Shown here: one piece after another, positions 1 to 9,741 of the stretch
Numbering within the stretch: position 1 is the first letter of the stretch
Layout: the number at the start of each line of letters is the position of its first letter
Source of the DNA: Pseudomonas putida
GTDB lineage: Bacteria > Pseudomonadota > Gammaproteobacteria > Pseudomonadales > Pseudomonadaceae
Reading direction: 5' to 3'
Assembly (NCBI RefSeq): GCF_022627325.1
Contig: NZ_JAETZZ010000005.1
Coordinates: 186,001-250,000, forward strand
DNA length: 64,000 bases
Notes under the pieces: model-generated
The model's database searches: none
What the model was told of the DNA's origin: nothing
What the model saw: the letters and a program-made list of their open reading frames with translations, nothing else
Program-made: the position numbers and the translations under genes

Positions 1-882
1 CACGCAGGGCTTGTAGTTCAAGCGCTCGTCACCGGGCAGGATCTTCACCGTGCCCCGGCCATCGATCATCATCTGCTTGCCACCGGGGGCAAGCAGGGCC
101 AGGCCTGGGCGCAGCACGTCGCCGTCCTCGGCTTCCTTGACGCTGATCTTGCACAGCTTGTCCAGGCGCTCGGCAAACGCCTTGGTGAACGCCGCCGGCA
201 TGTGCTGGATGAGCACGATCGGAGCCGGGAACCCGGCAGGCAGTTGCGTCAGTACCCGCTGCAGCGCGACCGGGCCACCGGTCGATGTGCCGATAGCCAC
301 CAGTTTGTAGGCCTTGCGCTTGGGCGCGGGCGAATGGCTTGACGCCGGTGCAGCCGCCGCTCGGGCAGGCGCCACGCTGCGTGTTGGCGCGGTGCTGGCC
401 AGGCTGCTGGCGGGGGCGTGCGCCACGCTGGCAGGTGCCGGCGCAGGCGCCGCGGCGGTGCTTGGGTAACCACCGAAACGACGGTTGCTGCGCGAAAGGG
501 TGTGCACCTTCTCGCACAGCATCTGCTTGACCTTCTCCGGGTTGCGCGAGATGTCCTCGAAGTTCTTCGGCAGGTAATCCACCGCACCGGCATCCAGCGC
601 GTCGAGGGTCACACGGGCGCCTTCGTGGGTCAGCGAGGAGAACATCAACACCGGTGTCGGGCAGCGCTGCATGATGTGCCGCACGGCGGTGATGCCATCC
701 ATCATGGGCATTTCGTAGTCCATGGTGATGACATCGGGCTTGAGCGCCAGCGCCTGGTCGATCGCTTCCCTACCGTTGGTCGCGGTACCGACGACCTGGA
801 TCGTCGGGTCCGCCGAGAGGATTTCCGAGACGCGGCGGCGGAAGAAACCCGAATCATCCACCACCAGGACCTTGACTGCCAT
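1..882 (-). CDS. cheB: Chemotaxis protein-glutamate methylesterase CheB (3' end cut by window edge)
   Basis: CheB removes methyl groups from chemoreceptor glutamates once its receiver domain is phosphorylated by CheA, giving adaptation. The frame opens at ATG 882 and runs unbroken to base 1, so 294 residues are visible and the C-terminus is missing. The N-terminus is a receiver domain ([12 protein letters not shown], then [10 protein letters not shown] with the phospho-acceptor Asp). A linker rich in Ala, Pro and Ser follows at about residues 140-185. The esterase domain then begins with [13 protein letters not shown], carrying the catalytic Ser, and IQHMPAAFT. It is the last complete-start gene of cheYZAB, 46 bases after cheA. 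Confidence 0.96.
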   Translation of the reverse strand, partial: MAVKVLVVDDSGFFRRRVSEILSADPTIQVVGTATNGREAIDQALALKPDVITMDYEMPMMDGITAVRHIMQRCPTPVLMFSSLTHEGARVTLDALDAGAVDYLPKNFEDISRNPEKVKQMLCEKVHTLSRSNRRFGGYPSTAAAPAPAPASVAHAPASSLASTAPTRSVAPARAAAAPASSHSPAPKRKAYKLVAIGTSTGGPVALQRVLTQLPAGFPAPIVLIQHMPAAFTKAFAERLDKLCKISVKEAEDGDVLRPGLALLAPGGKQMMIDGRGTVKILPGDERLNYKPCV

Positions 883-928
883 AAACACTCCATTAGGTGG
901 CGCAGCCCCGCAGGGCGCGCCACCGAAA

Positions 929-3154
929 TCAAATACGCCGCGCCGCGTAACGCTTGAGCATGCTCGGTACGTCGAGGATCAGCGCAATGCGACCGTCACC
1001 GGTGATGGTGGCGCCGGACATGCCCGGGGTGCCCTGCAGCATCTTGCCCAGCGGCTTGATCACCACCTCTTCCTGACCCACCAGTTGGTCGACCACGAAG
1101 CCGATGCGCTGGGTGCCCACAGAGAGAATCACCACATGGCCCTCGCGCTGCTCCTCGTGCACCTGGCCCTGGACCAGCCAGCGCTTGAGGTAGAACAGCG
1201 GCAGCGCCTTGTCGCGCACGATCACCACCTCCTGGCCGTCGACCACGTTGGTGCGCGACAGGTCCAGGTGGAAGATTTCGTTGACGTTGACCAGCGGGAA
1301 GGCGAACGCCTGGTTGCCCAGCATCACCATCAGGGTCGGCATGATCGCCAGGGTCAGCGGCACCTTGATGACGATCTTCGAACCCTGGCCTTTGGCCGAG
1401 AAGATGTTGATCGAGCCGTTGAGCTGGGAAATCTTGGTCTTGACCACGTCCATACCGACACCACGGCCGGACACATCGGAGATTTCCGTCTTGGTCGAGA
1501 AGCCTGGGGCGAAGATCAGGTTGTAGCAGTCCGACTCGCTCAGACGGTCGGCGGCGTCCTTGTCCATCAGGCCCTTTTCCACCGCCTTGGCGCGCAGAAT
1601 GTTAGGGTCCATGCCTTTGCCGTCATCGGAGATCGACAGCAGGATGTGGTCACCCTCCTGCTCGGCCGACAATACCACGTGGCCGGTACGCGCCTTGCCC
1701 GAGGCTTCACGCTCGTCAGGCATCTCCACACCGTGGTCCACCGCGTTGCGCACCAAGTGCACCAGGGGGTCGGCCAATGCCTCGACAAGGTTCTTGTCCA
1801 GGTCGGTCTCTTCACCGACCAGTTCCAGGTTGATCTCTTTCTTCAACTGGCGGGCCAGGTCGCGGACCAGGCGCGGGAAGCGGCCGAAGACTTTCTTGAT
1901 CGGCTGCATACGCGTTTTCATCACCGCGGTCTGCAGGTCGGCAGTGACCACGTCCAGGTTCGACACGGCCTTGGACATGGCCTCGTCACCGCTGTTCAGG
2001 CCCAGGCGCACCAGGCGGTTACGCACCAGCACCAGTTCGCCGACCATGTTCATGATCTCGTCCAGGCGCGCCGTATCGACGCGCACGGTGGTTTCCGCTT
2101 CGCTCACCGCGTGCTTTTCGGCAGCAGGTGCGGGCGCGCGGGCCGGCGCGGCGGGCTTGGCCGCCGCAGCAGGTGCAGGTGCAGGTGCCGGCTTGGCCAC
2201 CGGCTGGCTTTGCGCCTTGGCGGCCGCAGGGGCGGCAACGGCGGCGGGCGCTTCAGCGGTAACCGCATCGCCGGTGAACTTGCCTTTGCCATGCAACTGA
2301 TCGAGCAGTGCCTCGAACTCGTGCTCGCTGATTTCATCGCTGCTACCGGCAGCTGACGCTTCGCTGGCCACCGGCGCCACGGCAGCAGGCAGCGCATCCG
2401 CCTGGAACGTGCCCTTGCCGTGCAGCTGATCGAGCAGCGACTCGAATTCTTCGTCAGTGATCTCGTCGCTGGCTGGCGCGCTGGCAGAAGCGGCCACAGG
2501 CTCTGTGGCAACGCCTTCGGCCGAGAACTGGCCCTTGCCGTGCAACTGATCGAGCAACGATTCGAATTCGTCGTCGGTGATCTCGTCACCCGAACCGGAC
2601 AGCGTTTCGCCTTGCAGTTGCTGTTCGGCAGCGGCTGCCTGGGCTTTGACCGCATCGAGCGAGTCGAGCAGCTGCTCGAATTCGGTGTCGGTGATGTCGG
2701 CCTCGGCGGCAGGTTCGGCCGGCGCAGGCGCAGCCTCGACCACCGGCGCAGCCGCTTCAGGGCCAGCCGGCTCGGCCAGGCGTGCCAGGGCCGCCAGCAA
2801 CTCGGGCGTGGCCGGGGTGACTTCACTGCGCTCGCGCACCTGGCCAAACATGCTGTTGACCGTGTCCAGTGCTTCGAGCACCACGTCCATCAGTTCCGCG
2901 TCGACCCGGCGCTCACCTTTGCGCAGGATGTCGAACACGTTCTCGGCGATATGGCAGCACTCCACCAGCTCATTGAGCTGGAGGAAGCCGGCGCCCCCTT
3001 TTACAGTGTGGAAACCGCGAAAGATCGCATTGAGCAGGTCGGCATCATCGGGCCGGCTTTCCAGCTCGACCAGTTGCTCGGACAGTTGCTCAAGAATTTC
3101 GCCGGCTTCTACCAGGAAATCCTGAAGGATTTCTTCATCGGCGCCGAAGCTCAT
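929..3154 (-). CDS. cheA: Chemotaxis histidine kinase CheA
   Basis: CheA is the cytoplasmic kinase of the chemoreceptor array; it phosphorylates CheY and CheB. At 741 residues it has an HPt domain with the phosphorylated His49 ([10 protein letters not shown]), a long Ala/Pro-rich linker, a dimerisation region from about 355, and an ATPase domain. That domain shows the N box around Asn470 (LVRNAVDHG), DDGKGMD at 510-516 and GRGVGMD at 563-569. A CheW-like domain occupies about 605-735. The linker carries four copies of an acidic helix motif of the form I-[ST]-[DE]-x-EFE-x-LLD-x-L at about 154, 192, 232 and 275. It lies 12 bases after cheZ. Confidence 0.97.
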   Translation of the reverse strand: MSFGADEEILQDFLVEAGEILEQLSEQLVELESRPDDADLLNAIFRGFHTVKGGAGFLQLNELVECCHIAENVFDILRKGERRVDAELMDVVLEALDTVNSMFGQVRERSEVTPATPELLAALARLAEPAGPEAAAPVVEAAPAPAEPAAEADITDTEFEQLLDSLDAVKAQAAAAEQQLQGETLSGSGDEITDDEFESLLDQLHGKGQFSAEGVATEPVAASASAPASDEITDEEFESLLDQLHGKGTFQADALPAAVAPVASEASAAGSSDEISEHEFEALLDQLHGKGKFTGDAVTAEAPAAVAAPAAAKAQSQPVAKPAPAPAPAAAAKPAAPARAPAPAAEKHAVSEAETTVRVDTARLDEIMNMVGELVLVRNRLVRLGLNSGDEAMSKAVSNLDVVTADLQTAVMKTRMQPIKKVFGRFPRLVRDLARQLKKEINLELVGEETDLDKNLVEALADPLVHLVRNAVDHGVEMPDEREASGKARTGHVVLSAEQEGDHILLSISDDGKGMDPNILRAKAVEKGLMDKDAADRLSESDCYNLIFAPGFSTKTEISDVSGRGVGMDVVKTKISQLNGSINIFSAKGQGSKIVIKVPLTLAIMPTLMVMLGNQAFAFPLVNVNEIFHLDLSRTNVVDGQEVVIVRDKALPLFYLKRWLVQGQVHEEQREGHVVILSVGTQRIGFVVDQLVGQEEVVIKPLGKMLQGTPGMSGATITGDGRIALILDVPSMLKRYAARRI

Positions 3155-3166
3155 TAAACGTGCTCC

Positions 3167-3955
3167 TCAAAAACCCAGGCTGGACAGCAGATCATCGACA
3201 TCGTCCTGACCGGACACGACGTCTTCACGCTTATCGGCATGAATCTGCGGACCTTCACCCCGAGCCGGATATTTTTCTTCATCTTTTTCCGCGCGCAGCT
3301 GTTGGTGGTCATGTTCGATACCGGCAAAACGGTCGACCTGACTGGCCATCAGCACGAGCTTGAGCAGATTGCTTTCGACTTCGGTCACAAGCGCAGTCAC
3401 CCGCTTGATCACCTGGCCGGTCAGGTCCTGATAGTCCTGAGCCAGCAGAATGTCATTGAGGTGGCCGGATACCTTGCGGTTACCTTCAGCGCTGTGCGTC
3501 AGGAAACTGTCGACACGCTTGACCAACTCGCGGAATTCCGGCGCAGCGACTTCGCGGCGCATGAAACGCTGCCAGTCGACACTGAGGTTCTGCGCCTCTG
3601 CAGCCAAGTCGTTGAGCACGGGCGTGCTCTCCTCCACCAGGTCCATGGTGCGGTTGGCGGCGCCTTCAGTCAGCTTGACCACATAGGACAAGCGTTCGGT
3701 GGCATCGGTGATCTGCGAGACTTCCTCGGCCTGCGGCATGCGCGGGTCGATCTGGAAGCTGACGATCGCACTGTGCAGCTCGCGTGTGAGCTTGCCGACT
3801 TCCTGATACAAGCCGCGGTCGCGGGTCTGGTTGAGCTGATGAATCAGCTGCACCGCCTCGCCGAACCGGCCCCGTTCCAGGCTTTCGACCAGTTCCTGAG
3901 CATGCTTCTTCAGGGTTGACTCAAACTCCCCCAAAGACGTTTGTGTTGATTCCAT
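3167..3955 (-). CDS. cheZ: CheY-P phosphatase CheZ
   Basis: CheZ dephosphorylates CheY-P and ends the signal to the flagellar switch. The 262-residue protein is mostly helical. It has the family core LLAQDYQDLTGQVIKR, in which Asp177 and Gln181 match the E. coli catalytic pair Asp143/Gln147. The C-terminal tail DDVDDLLSSLGF fits the CheY-binding peptide. It starts at ATG 3955, 18 bases after the cheY stop, and is followed closely by cheA, so cheYZAB look like one transcript. Confidence 0.96.
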   Translation of the reverse strand: MESTQTSLGEFESTLKKHAQELVESLERGRFGEAVQLIHQLNQTRDRGLYQEVGKLTRELHSAIVSFQIDPRMPQAEEVSQITDATERLSYVVKLTEGAANRTMDLVEESTPVLNDLAAEAQNLSVDWQRFMRREVAAPEFRELVKRVDSFLTHSAEGNRKVSGHLNDILLAQDYQDLTGQVIKRVTALVTEVESNLLKLVLMASQVDRFAGIEHDHQQLRAEKDEEKYPARGEGPQIHADKREDVVSGQDDVDDLLSSLGF

Positions 3956-3973
3956 GGCGCCCCCTGACTTTGT

Positions 3974-4360
3974 TCAGCCGTTGACGCGTTCGAAGATCTT
4001 CTCGATCTTTTCTTTGAGCACCTGGGCGGTGAACGGCTTGACCACATACCCATTCACACCGGCCTGAGCCGCTTCGATGATCTGGTCGCGCTTGGCTTCG
4101 GCCGTCACCATCAGTACCGGCATACCCTTCAGGCGCTCGTGGGCACGTACCTTGCGCAGCAAGTCGATACCGGACATGCCAGGCATGTTCCAGTCGGTCA
4201 CCAGGAAGTCGTAATGGCCGCTTTCGAGCATCGGCAACGCCGTGGTGCCGTCGTCAGCTTCGTCGGTATTGGTGAAGCCCAGATCACGCAACAGGTTCTT
4301 GATGATCCGCCGCATCGTCGAAAAGTCGTCAACGATGAGGATTTTCATGTCTTTGTTCAA
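3974..4360 (-). CDS. cheY: Chemotaxis response regulator CheY
   Basis: This single-domain receiver carries the chemotaxis signal to FliM at the motor. With the upstream start the residues are the acidic pair Asp11/Asp12, phospho-acceptor Asp56 (VTDWNMPG), Thr86 and Lys108 (VVKPF). Two starts are possible: TTG at 4360 and ATG at 4348. A GGAGG lies 5 bases before the TTG but 17 bases before the ATG, so the ribosome site favours TTG (128 residues). Homologues are usually drawn from the ATG (124 residues, MKILIVDD). First gene of cheYZAB; a strong hairpin separates it from fliA. Confidence 0.95.
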   Translation of the reverse strand: MNKDMKILIVDDFSTMRRIIKNLLRDLGFTNTDEADDGTTALPMLESGHYDFLVTDWNMPGMSGIDLLRKVRAHERLKGMPVLMVTAEAKRDQIIEAAQAGVNGYVVKPFTAQVLKEKIEKIFERVNG

Positions 4361-4383
4361 TTAGACCTCCAAGCAGTCTCAAA

Positions 4384-4403
4384 CGCGCTCGGCCCCGAGC
4401 GCG
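4384..4403 (-). terminator. GC-rich hairpin between fliA and cheY
   Basis: A perfect 8-base-pair stem (CGCGCTCG / CGAGCGCG) with a four-base loop sits in the 92-base gap after fliA. On the minus strand it is followed by GTTTGAG, a short T run. It could end or attenuate flhA-fliA transcription before cheY. The T tract is weak, so read-through is likely. Confidence 0.5.
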
Positions 4404-4452
4404 CATTCAATCAATTCGGTACAACGTGAAAACGACTGCAACGACCCCGGGC

Positions 4453-5193
4453 TCAACGCGCCCGCCATTCCCCAAGACGGCTGCGCAAACGCGCGGCGCA
4501 CTGGCTGTGCAGCTGGCTGACACGCGATTCGCTGACCCCCAGTACCTCACCGATTTCCTTGAGGTTCAGCTCTTCGTCATAGTACAGCGCCAGTACCAGC
4601 CGCTCGCGCTCCGGCAGGTTGGCGATGGCATCGGTCAGGGCGGCCTGGAAGCGCTCGTCCTCCAGGTCGCGCGACGGCTCGACCTGGCCACTGGCGCCCT
4701 CCTCGTGCAGCCCTTCGTGCTCGCCGTCCTGCAACAGGTCGTCAAAGCTGAACAGGCGGCTACCCAGGGTATCGTTCAAAATCCCGTAGTAATCATCGAG
4801 ACTCAACTTGAGTTCGGCCGCAACTTCATGATCTTTAGCGTCGCGGCCGGTTCTTGCTTCCACAGCGCGCATCGCATCGCTGACCATACGCGTGTTGCGG
4901 TGCACCGAACGCGGTGCCCAATCACCTTTGCGTACCTCGTCGAGCATGGCGCCGCGGATGCGGATGCCGGCGTAGGTTTCAAAGCTGGCGCCCTTGCTGG
5001 CGTCGTATTTGTTGGCGACCTCAAGCAAGCCGATCATGCCGGCCTGGATCAGGTCTTCCACCTGCACGTTGGCAGGCAGGCGCGCCAGCAGGTGGTAGGC
5101 AATGCGCTTGACCAGCGGCGCGTAGCGTTCAACCAGATCGTACTGGGCGTCTTTGGACGCCTTGCTGTACATCTTGAACCCGCTCGCACTCAT
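4453..5193 (-). CDS. fliA: Flagellar sigma factor sigma-28 (FliA)
   Basis: FliA directs RNA polymerase to late flagellar and chemotaxis promoters such as those before fliC and fliS in this window. From ATG 5193 the product is 246 residues, the usual size. It has region 2 (DLIQAGMIGLLEVANKYD, FETYAGIRIRGAMLDEVR) and region 4 with the helix-turn-helix LKEIGEVLGVSESRVSQ. The frame is open further upstream, but the ATG at 5193 overlaps the fleN stop as ATGA, the typical coupled start. The longer upstream reading translates fleN out of frame and is rejected. Confidence 0.97.
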   Translation of the reverse strand: MSASGFKMYSKASKDAQYDLVERYAPLVKRIAYHLLARLPANVQVEDLIQAGMIGLLEVANKYDASKGASFETYAGIRIRGAMLDEVRKGDWAPRSVHRNTRMVSDAMRAVEARTGRDAKDHEVAAELKLSLDDYYGILNDTLGSRLFSFDDLLQDGEHEGLHEEGASGQVEPSRDLEDERFQAALTDAIANLPERERLVLALYYDEELNLKEIGEVLGVSESRVSQLHSQCAARLRSRLGEWRAR

Positions 5194-6023
5194 AGGACCG
5201 GCCCTGCACTGGTTGGCTGCACCAGGCGTTCGACGAAGAACTCCAGATGCCCGCGCGGGTTGGCCGGCAGCGGCCAGCTGTCGACCTTCTGGGCAATGGC
5301 CTTGAAGGCCAGCGCACACTTGGAACGAGGGAAGGCTTCGTAGACTGCCCGCTGCTTCTGCACCGCCTTGCGCACACACTCGTCATACGGCACGGCGCCG
5401 ACGTATTGCAGGGCAACGTCGAGGAAGCGATCAGTGACCTTGGTCAACTTGGCGAACAGGTTGCGCCCTTCCTGCGGGCTTTGCGCCATGTTGGCCAGCA
5501 CGCGGAAACGGTTCATCCCGTAATCGCGATTGAGCAGCTTGATCAGCGCGTAGGCGTCGGTGATCGAGGTCGGTTCGTCGCACACCACCAGCAGCACTTC
5601 CTGGGCTGCACGAACGAAACTGACTACCGAGTCACCAATCCCCGCAGCGGTGTCTATCACCAGCACGTCGAGGTTGTCGCCGATCTCGCTGAAGGCCTGG
5701 ATCAGCCCGGCATGCTGGGCCGGTGCCAGGTGCACCATGCTCTGGGTGCCGGAGGCCGCCGGCACGATGCGCACACCGCCCGGCCCCTGCAACAGCACGT
5801 CGCGCAGCTCGCAGCGCCCTTCAATGACATCGGCCAGGGTGTGTTTGGGGGTCAGGCCCAGCAACACGTCGACGTTGGCAAGGCCCAGGTCGGCGTCAAG
5901 CAGCATGACCCGGCGGCCGAGTTCGGCCAGTGCCAGGGACAGGTTCACTGAAACGTTAGTCTTGCCGACGCCACCTTTGCCACCGGTCACGGCGATCACC
6001 TGTACGGGATGCATGCTACCCAT
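5190..6023 (-). CDS. fleN: MinD-like ATPase FleN (FlhG), flagellar number regulator
   Basis: FleN is a MinD/ParA-type ATPase that limits flagellar number by binding FleQ and acts with FlhF at the pole. The 277-residue protein opens with a deviant Walker A, GGKGGVGKT (14-22). It continues with LLDADLGLANVDVLLGL and VLVIDTAAGIGDSV, the switch and Walker B elements. Starts at 6023 and 6014 are both possible (MGS-MHPVQ). It overlaps fliA by four bases and lies 93 bases after flhF; that gap shows no promoter that I recognise. Confidence 0.96.
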   Translation of the reverse strand: MGSMHPVQVIAVTGGKGGVGKTNVSVNLSLALAELGRRVMLLDADLGLANVDVLLGLTPKHTLADVIEGRCELRDVLLQGPGGVRIVPAASGTQSMVHLAPAQHAGLIQAFSEIGDNLDVLVIDTAAGIGDSVVSFVRAAQEVLLVVCDEPTSITDAYALIKLLNRDYGMNRFRVLANMAQSPQEGRNLFAKLTKVTDRFLDVALQYVGAVPYDECVRKAVQKQRAVYEAFPRSKCALAFKAIAQKVDSWPLPANPRGHLEFFVERLVQPTSAGPVL

Positions 6024-6116
6024 GTTCGTTGTTCACCTTGTCTCGCTTGGACCCAAGCCACACGTGGGGCATCACAGCGGTCCCCTTGGTGTAGGTATTT
6101 TGCATACGCTTGATCA

Positions 6117-7424
6117 TCAACCCGCTCTCCTTGGGTTGTGATAGAGATCAGCGAACATGTCGGCCATGGCCTCTTCGCTGGGCTCATCCTGCAACTGCAC
6201 ATTGACCGCGCGGCTAACCAGTTGGTGCGCCCGCGGCAAGTGCAGGTCGTCAGGAATGCGCGGGCCATCGGTAAGATAGGCAACGGGCAGTTCATGACTG
6301 ATGGCCAGGCTCAGCACATCGCCGAGGCTCGCCGTTTCATCGAGTTTGGTCAGGATACAGCCGGCCAGGCCACAGCGCTTGTAGCTGTGGTAGGCGGCCG
6401 TCAGCACCTGCTTCTGGCTGGTGGTGGCCAGCACCAGGTAATTCTTCGCGGCGATGCCGCGGCTGGCCAGGCTTTCCAGCTGCATGCGCAGGGCCGGGTC
6501 GCTGGCCTGCAGGCCGGCGGTATCGATCAGCACCACGCGCTTGCGCAGCAGCGGCTCCAGCGCCTGGGCCAGCGACTGGCCGGGGTCTACATAAGTCACC
6601 GGCACGTTGAGGATGCGCCCCAGGGTCTTGAGCTGCTCCTGGGCACCAATGCGAAAACTGTCCATGCTGACCAGGGCCACGTTCTGCGGGCCGTACTTGA
6701 GGACATAGCGCGCCGCCAGCTTGGCCAGCGTGGTGGTCTTGCCCATGCCGGCAGGGCCGACCATGGCGATCACGCCACCCTCTTCGATCGGCTCGATCTC
6801 CGGCACTTCGATCATGCGTGCCAGGTGCGCCAGCAGCATGCGCCAGGCCTGGCGTGGCTCCTCGATTTCGGCGGTCAGGTCCAGCAGCTCGCGGGCGATC
6901 GGCCCGGACAGGCCGATGCGCTGCAGCCGGCGCCAGAGGTTGGCCTGCGCCGGTTTGCTGCCTTGCAGCTGGTTCCAGGCCAGCGAACCGAGCTGCACTT
7001 CCAGCAGCTCGCGCAGGCCCGACAGCTCAGAGCGCATCGCATCGAACAAGCGCGGGTCGACCGGTGCCGGCGCAGCAGGTGCGGCAGGGGCCGGCACGTC
7101 CACATGCGGTTCGATCAATGGCTGCGAGGCGGTCAGCGACTGCCCGGCGAACAATTGGCGGCTGCCTTCGCTGGCATCACTGCGGTTGTCCAGCTCAGCC
7201 TGGGCAGTGGCGATGCGCGTCTGGGTCTTGCGCAGCTCTTGCTCGAGCTCGGCGTTGGGCACGCGCGGGGCCAACGCGGACAGTTTGTAGTCCAGCGCGG
7301 CCGTCAGTTCGACACCGCCAGCGATGCGCCGGTTACCGATGATGGCGGCGTCGGAGCCCAGCTCATCACGGACCAGCTTCATGGCCTGGCGCATATCGGC
7401 GGCGAAAAAACGCTTAACTTGCAT
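6117..7424 (-). CDS. flhF: Signal-recognition-type GTPase FlhF
   Basis: FlhF is an SRP-family GTPase that marks the cell pole for flagellar assembly and recruits FliF. The 435-residue protein has a basic N-terminal domain (MQVKRFFAADMRQAM), a variable Ala/Pro linker around 105-122, an N domain, and a G domain. The P loop is GPAGMGKTTT at 223-232, with LIDTAGLQ near 305 and TKLDETASLG near 365. It begins 11 bases after flhA, so flhA-flhF-fleN-fliA look co-transcribed. Confidence 0.97.
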   Translation of the reverse strand: MQVKRFFAADMRQAMKLVRDELGSDAAIIGNRRIAGGVELTAALDYKLSALAPRVPNAELEQELRKTQTRIATAQAELDNRSDASEGSRQLFAGQSLTASQPLIEPHVDVPAPAAPAAPAPVDPRLFDAMRSELSGLRELLEVQLGSLAWNQLQGSKPAQANLWRRLQRIGLSGPIARELLDLTAEIEEPRQAWRMLLAHLARMIEVPEIEPIEEGGVIAMVGPAGMGKTTTLAKLAARYVLKYGPQNVALVSMDSFRIGAQEQLKTLGRILNVPVTYVDPGQSLAQALEPLLRKRVVLIDTAGLQASDPALRMQLESLASRGIAAKNYLVLATTSQKQVLTAAYHSYKRCGLAGCILTKLDETASLGDVLSLAISHELPVAYLTDGPRIPDDLHLPRAHQLVSRAVNVQLQDEPSEEAMADMFADLYHNPRRAG

Positions 7425-7435
7425 AACCCACTACC

Positions 7436-9565
7436 TCAGCCGTTGGGGCCCACGGTGGCAACGATGGTGACTTGCTTGTTATCCGGTATTTCCTGATACG
7501 CCAGAACATGCAAATTCGGTACAGCCAGGCGGCCGAAGCGCGACAGCATGGCACGGATCGGGCCGGCAACCAGAAGGATGGCCGGCTGGCCCTGCATCTC
7601 CTGACGCTGGGCCGCTTCAATCAACGAACGCTGCAGCTTTTCGGCCATGCTCGGCTCCAGAAGAACACCGTCTTCCTGACCTTGCCCGGCCCTTTGCAGA
7701 CTATTGAGCAAAATCTGTTCCAACCTTGGCTCAAGCGTGATCACAGGCAGCTCGGACTCAACGCCGACAATGCTTTGCACGATGGCGCGACACAATCCGA
7801 CGCGCACTGCCGCCACCAGCGCGGCAGTATCTTGACTCTTACCCGCATTATTGGCGATGGCCTCGGCAATGCTGCGGATGTCACGCACCGGCACCTGCTC
7901 GGCGAGCAATGCCTGCAGGACCTTGAGCAGGCCCGACAAGGAAATGACACCCGGCACCAGTTCCTCTGCAAGTTTAGGCGAAGCCTTGCCCAGCACCTGC
8001 AGCAATTGCTGCACTTCCTCGTGGCCGATCAGTTCGTGGCAATGCTTCTGCAGGATCTGGTTGAGGTGCGTGGCAACCACGGTACTGGCGTCGACCACGG
8101 TGTAGCCCAGCGACTGCGCCTGGGCACGCTGGCCGATATCGATCCATACCGCTTCCAGGCCGAAGGCCGGGTCACGGGCGGCGATGCCGTTGAGGGTACC
8201 GAAGACCTGCCCAGGGTTGATGGCAAGCTCGCGGTCCGGGTAGATCTCGGCCTCGGCCAGAATCACGCCCATCAGCGTCAGGCGATAGGCGCTGGGCTGC
8301 AGGTCGAGGTTGTCGCGGATGTGCACGGTCGGCATGAGGAAGCCCAGGTCCTGGGAGAGCTTTTTGCGCACGCCCTTGATCCGAGCCAGCAGTTGCCCAC
8401 CCTGGTTGCGATCGACCAGCGGGATCAGGCGGTAACCGACTTCCAGGCCGATCATGTCGATCGGCGTCACGTCATCCCAGCCAAGCTCTTTGGTTTCCAT
8501 GGCCCGTTGCGGCGACGGCAGCAGGTCCTGCTGGCGCTGCGCCTCTTGCTGCGCGGCGACCTTGGCCTTCTGCTGCTTCTTCCAGACCAGGTAGGCACCA
8601 CCGCCGGCCACCAGCCCAAGGCTGAGGAAAGCGAAGTGCGGCATGCCTGGCACCAGGCCCATGACGATCATCAAGCCTGCCGATACCGCCAGCGCTTTGG
8701 GCGAATCGAACATTTGCCGGTTGATCAGCTTGCCCATGTCCTCGGAGCCGGAAGCACGGGTCACCATGATCGCGGCAGCGGTGGACAGCAGCAGTGATGG
8801 CAATTGCGCCACCAAACCGTCACCAATGGTCAGCAGCGCATAGACCTTGCCGGCCTCGCTGAAGGACATGTTGTACTGGAGCATGCCAATGAGCATGCCG
8901 CCGATGAGGTTGATGAACAGGATCAGCAGGCCGGCGATGGCGTCACCGCGCACGAATTTGCTGGCACCGTCCATCGAACCGTAGAACTCGGCCTCCTGGG
9001 CGACTTCGGCGCGTCGCGCCTTGGCCTGGGACTGATCGATGAGGCCGGCATTGAGGTCGGCGTCGATTGCCATCTGCTTGCCGGGCATGGCGTCCAGCGT
9101 GAAACGCGCGCTCACTTCAGAGATGCGCCCGGCACCTTTGGTGACCACCACGAAGTTGATGATCATGAGGATGGCGAACACCACTGCACCGACGACGTAG
9201 TTGCCGCCGATCACCACGTCACCGAACGCCTGGATCACTTGGCCCGCAGCGCCATGGCCCTCCTGGCCGTGGAGCATGACCACACGCGTGGAGGCGACGT
9301 TCAAGGCCAGCCGCAACAGCGTCGCCACCAGCAAAATGGTGGGGAACGCGGCAAAGTCGAGTGGCCGCAAGGCATACACGCAGACCAGCAGGACCACAAT
9401 CGACAGGGCGATGTTGAAGGTGAAGAACACGTCGAGCAGGAACGGCGGTATCGGCAACATCATCATTGCCAACATCACCAGCAGCAACAGCGGCACACCC
9501 AGGTTGCCCCGGCCCAGGCCGGCCAAGTTGTGGCGTGCGTTGTTGATTAACTGACTGCGATCCAC
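7436..9565 (-). CDS. flhA: Flagellar type III export gate protein FlhA
   Basis: FlhA is the large inner-membrane subunit of the flagellar export gate; it forms the cytoplasmic ring that docks chaperone-substrate complexes. At 709 residues it is a full-length FHIPEP-family protein. It has about eight hydrophobic segments in the first 330 residues, the conserved cytoplasmic loop (GRISEVSARFTLDAMPGKQM), and a soluble C-terminal domain (DLGFLMPTVHIRDNL). A sigma-54-like element lies about 57 bases upstream. Confidence 0.97.
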   Translation of the reverse strand: MDRSQLINNARHNLAGLGRGNLGVPLLLLVMLAMMMLPIPPFLLDVFFTFNIALSIVVLLVCVYALRPLDFAAFPTILLVATLLRLALNVASTRVVMLHGQEGHGAAGQVIQAFGDVVIGGNYVVGAVVFAILMIINFVVVTKGAGRISEVSARFTLDAMPGKQMAIDADLNAGLIDQSQAKARRAEVAQEAEFYGSMDGASKFVRGDAIAGLLILFINLIGGMLIGMLQYNMSFSEAGKVYALLTIGDGLVAQLPSLLLSTAAAIMVTRASGSEDMGKLINRQMFDSPKALAVSAGLMIVMGLVPGMPHFAFLSLGLVAGGGAYLVWKKQQKAKVAAQQEAQRQQDLLPSPQRAMETKELGWDDVTPIDMIGLEVGYRLIPLVDRNQGGQLLARIKGVRKKLSQDLGFLMPTVHIRDNLDLQPSAYRLTLMGVILAEAEIYPDRELAINPGQVFGTLNGIAARDPAFGLEAVWIDIGQRAQAQSLGYTVVDASTVVATHLNQILQKHCHELIGHEEVQQLLQVLGKASPKLAEELVPGVISLSGLLKVLQALLAEQVPVRDIRSIAEAIANNAGKSQDTAALVAAVRVGLCRAIVQSIVGVESELPVITLEPRLEQILLNSLQRAGQGQEDGVLLEPSMAEKLQRSLIEAAQRQEMQGQPAILLVAGPIRAMLSRFGRLAVPNLHVLAYQEIPDNKQVTIVATVGPNG

Positions 9566-9621
9566 CGAGAGCCCTCTTCAAGCAAAACTTTGACGCCCCA
9601 GGGGCGCTTGGGCGTGGCTCT

Positions 9622-9636
9622 GCAAGAAGCTTTCCA
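9622..9636 (-). promoter_or_regulatory. Sigma-54 promoter for flhA-flhF-fleN-fliA
   Basis: The minus strand reads TGGAAAGCTTCTTGC. It has TGG at -24 and TTGC at -12 in the correct 15-base layout, with an estimated start near 9610 and a leader of about 45 bases. The -24 half departs from TGGCAC. Position and known FleQ/RpoN control of flhA in Pseudomonas support it. Confidence 0.65.
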
Positions 9637-9646
9637 ACTTTGCGAC

Positions 9647-9737
9647 AGCTGCGAGCTTTAAGCTGCAAGCTGCAAGGAACGCATGGCAGCGCCGTCCTGC
9701 TTTTTCTTGAGGCTTGCAGCTTGAGGCTTGCAGCTTA
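9647..9737. repeat. Heptad-type AGCTGCAAG inverted element after flhB
   Basis: Just after the flhB stop the minus strand has TTTTAAGCTGCAAGCC repeated with 7-base spacing. After a short spacer the inverted arm (CTTGCAGCTTGCAGCTT) follows. The two arms can form a long imperfect hairpin. It is one of four related elements in the window, all directly downstream of a stop codon. Confidence 0.7.
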
Positions 9738-9741
9738 AAAC

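Noticed and set aside
722..2356. 544-residue plus-strand open frame opposite cheA
   Set aside because: It is the reverse complement of the high-GC cheA coding sequence, rich in His/Arg/Gln/Val with no domain, and the minus-strand gene is certain.
5194..5379. N-terminal extension of FliA
   Set aside because: The extra residues are fleN read in another frame; the ATGA junction at 5190-5193 gives the normal 246-residue FliA.
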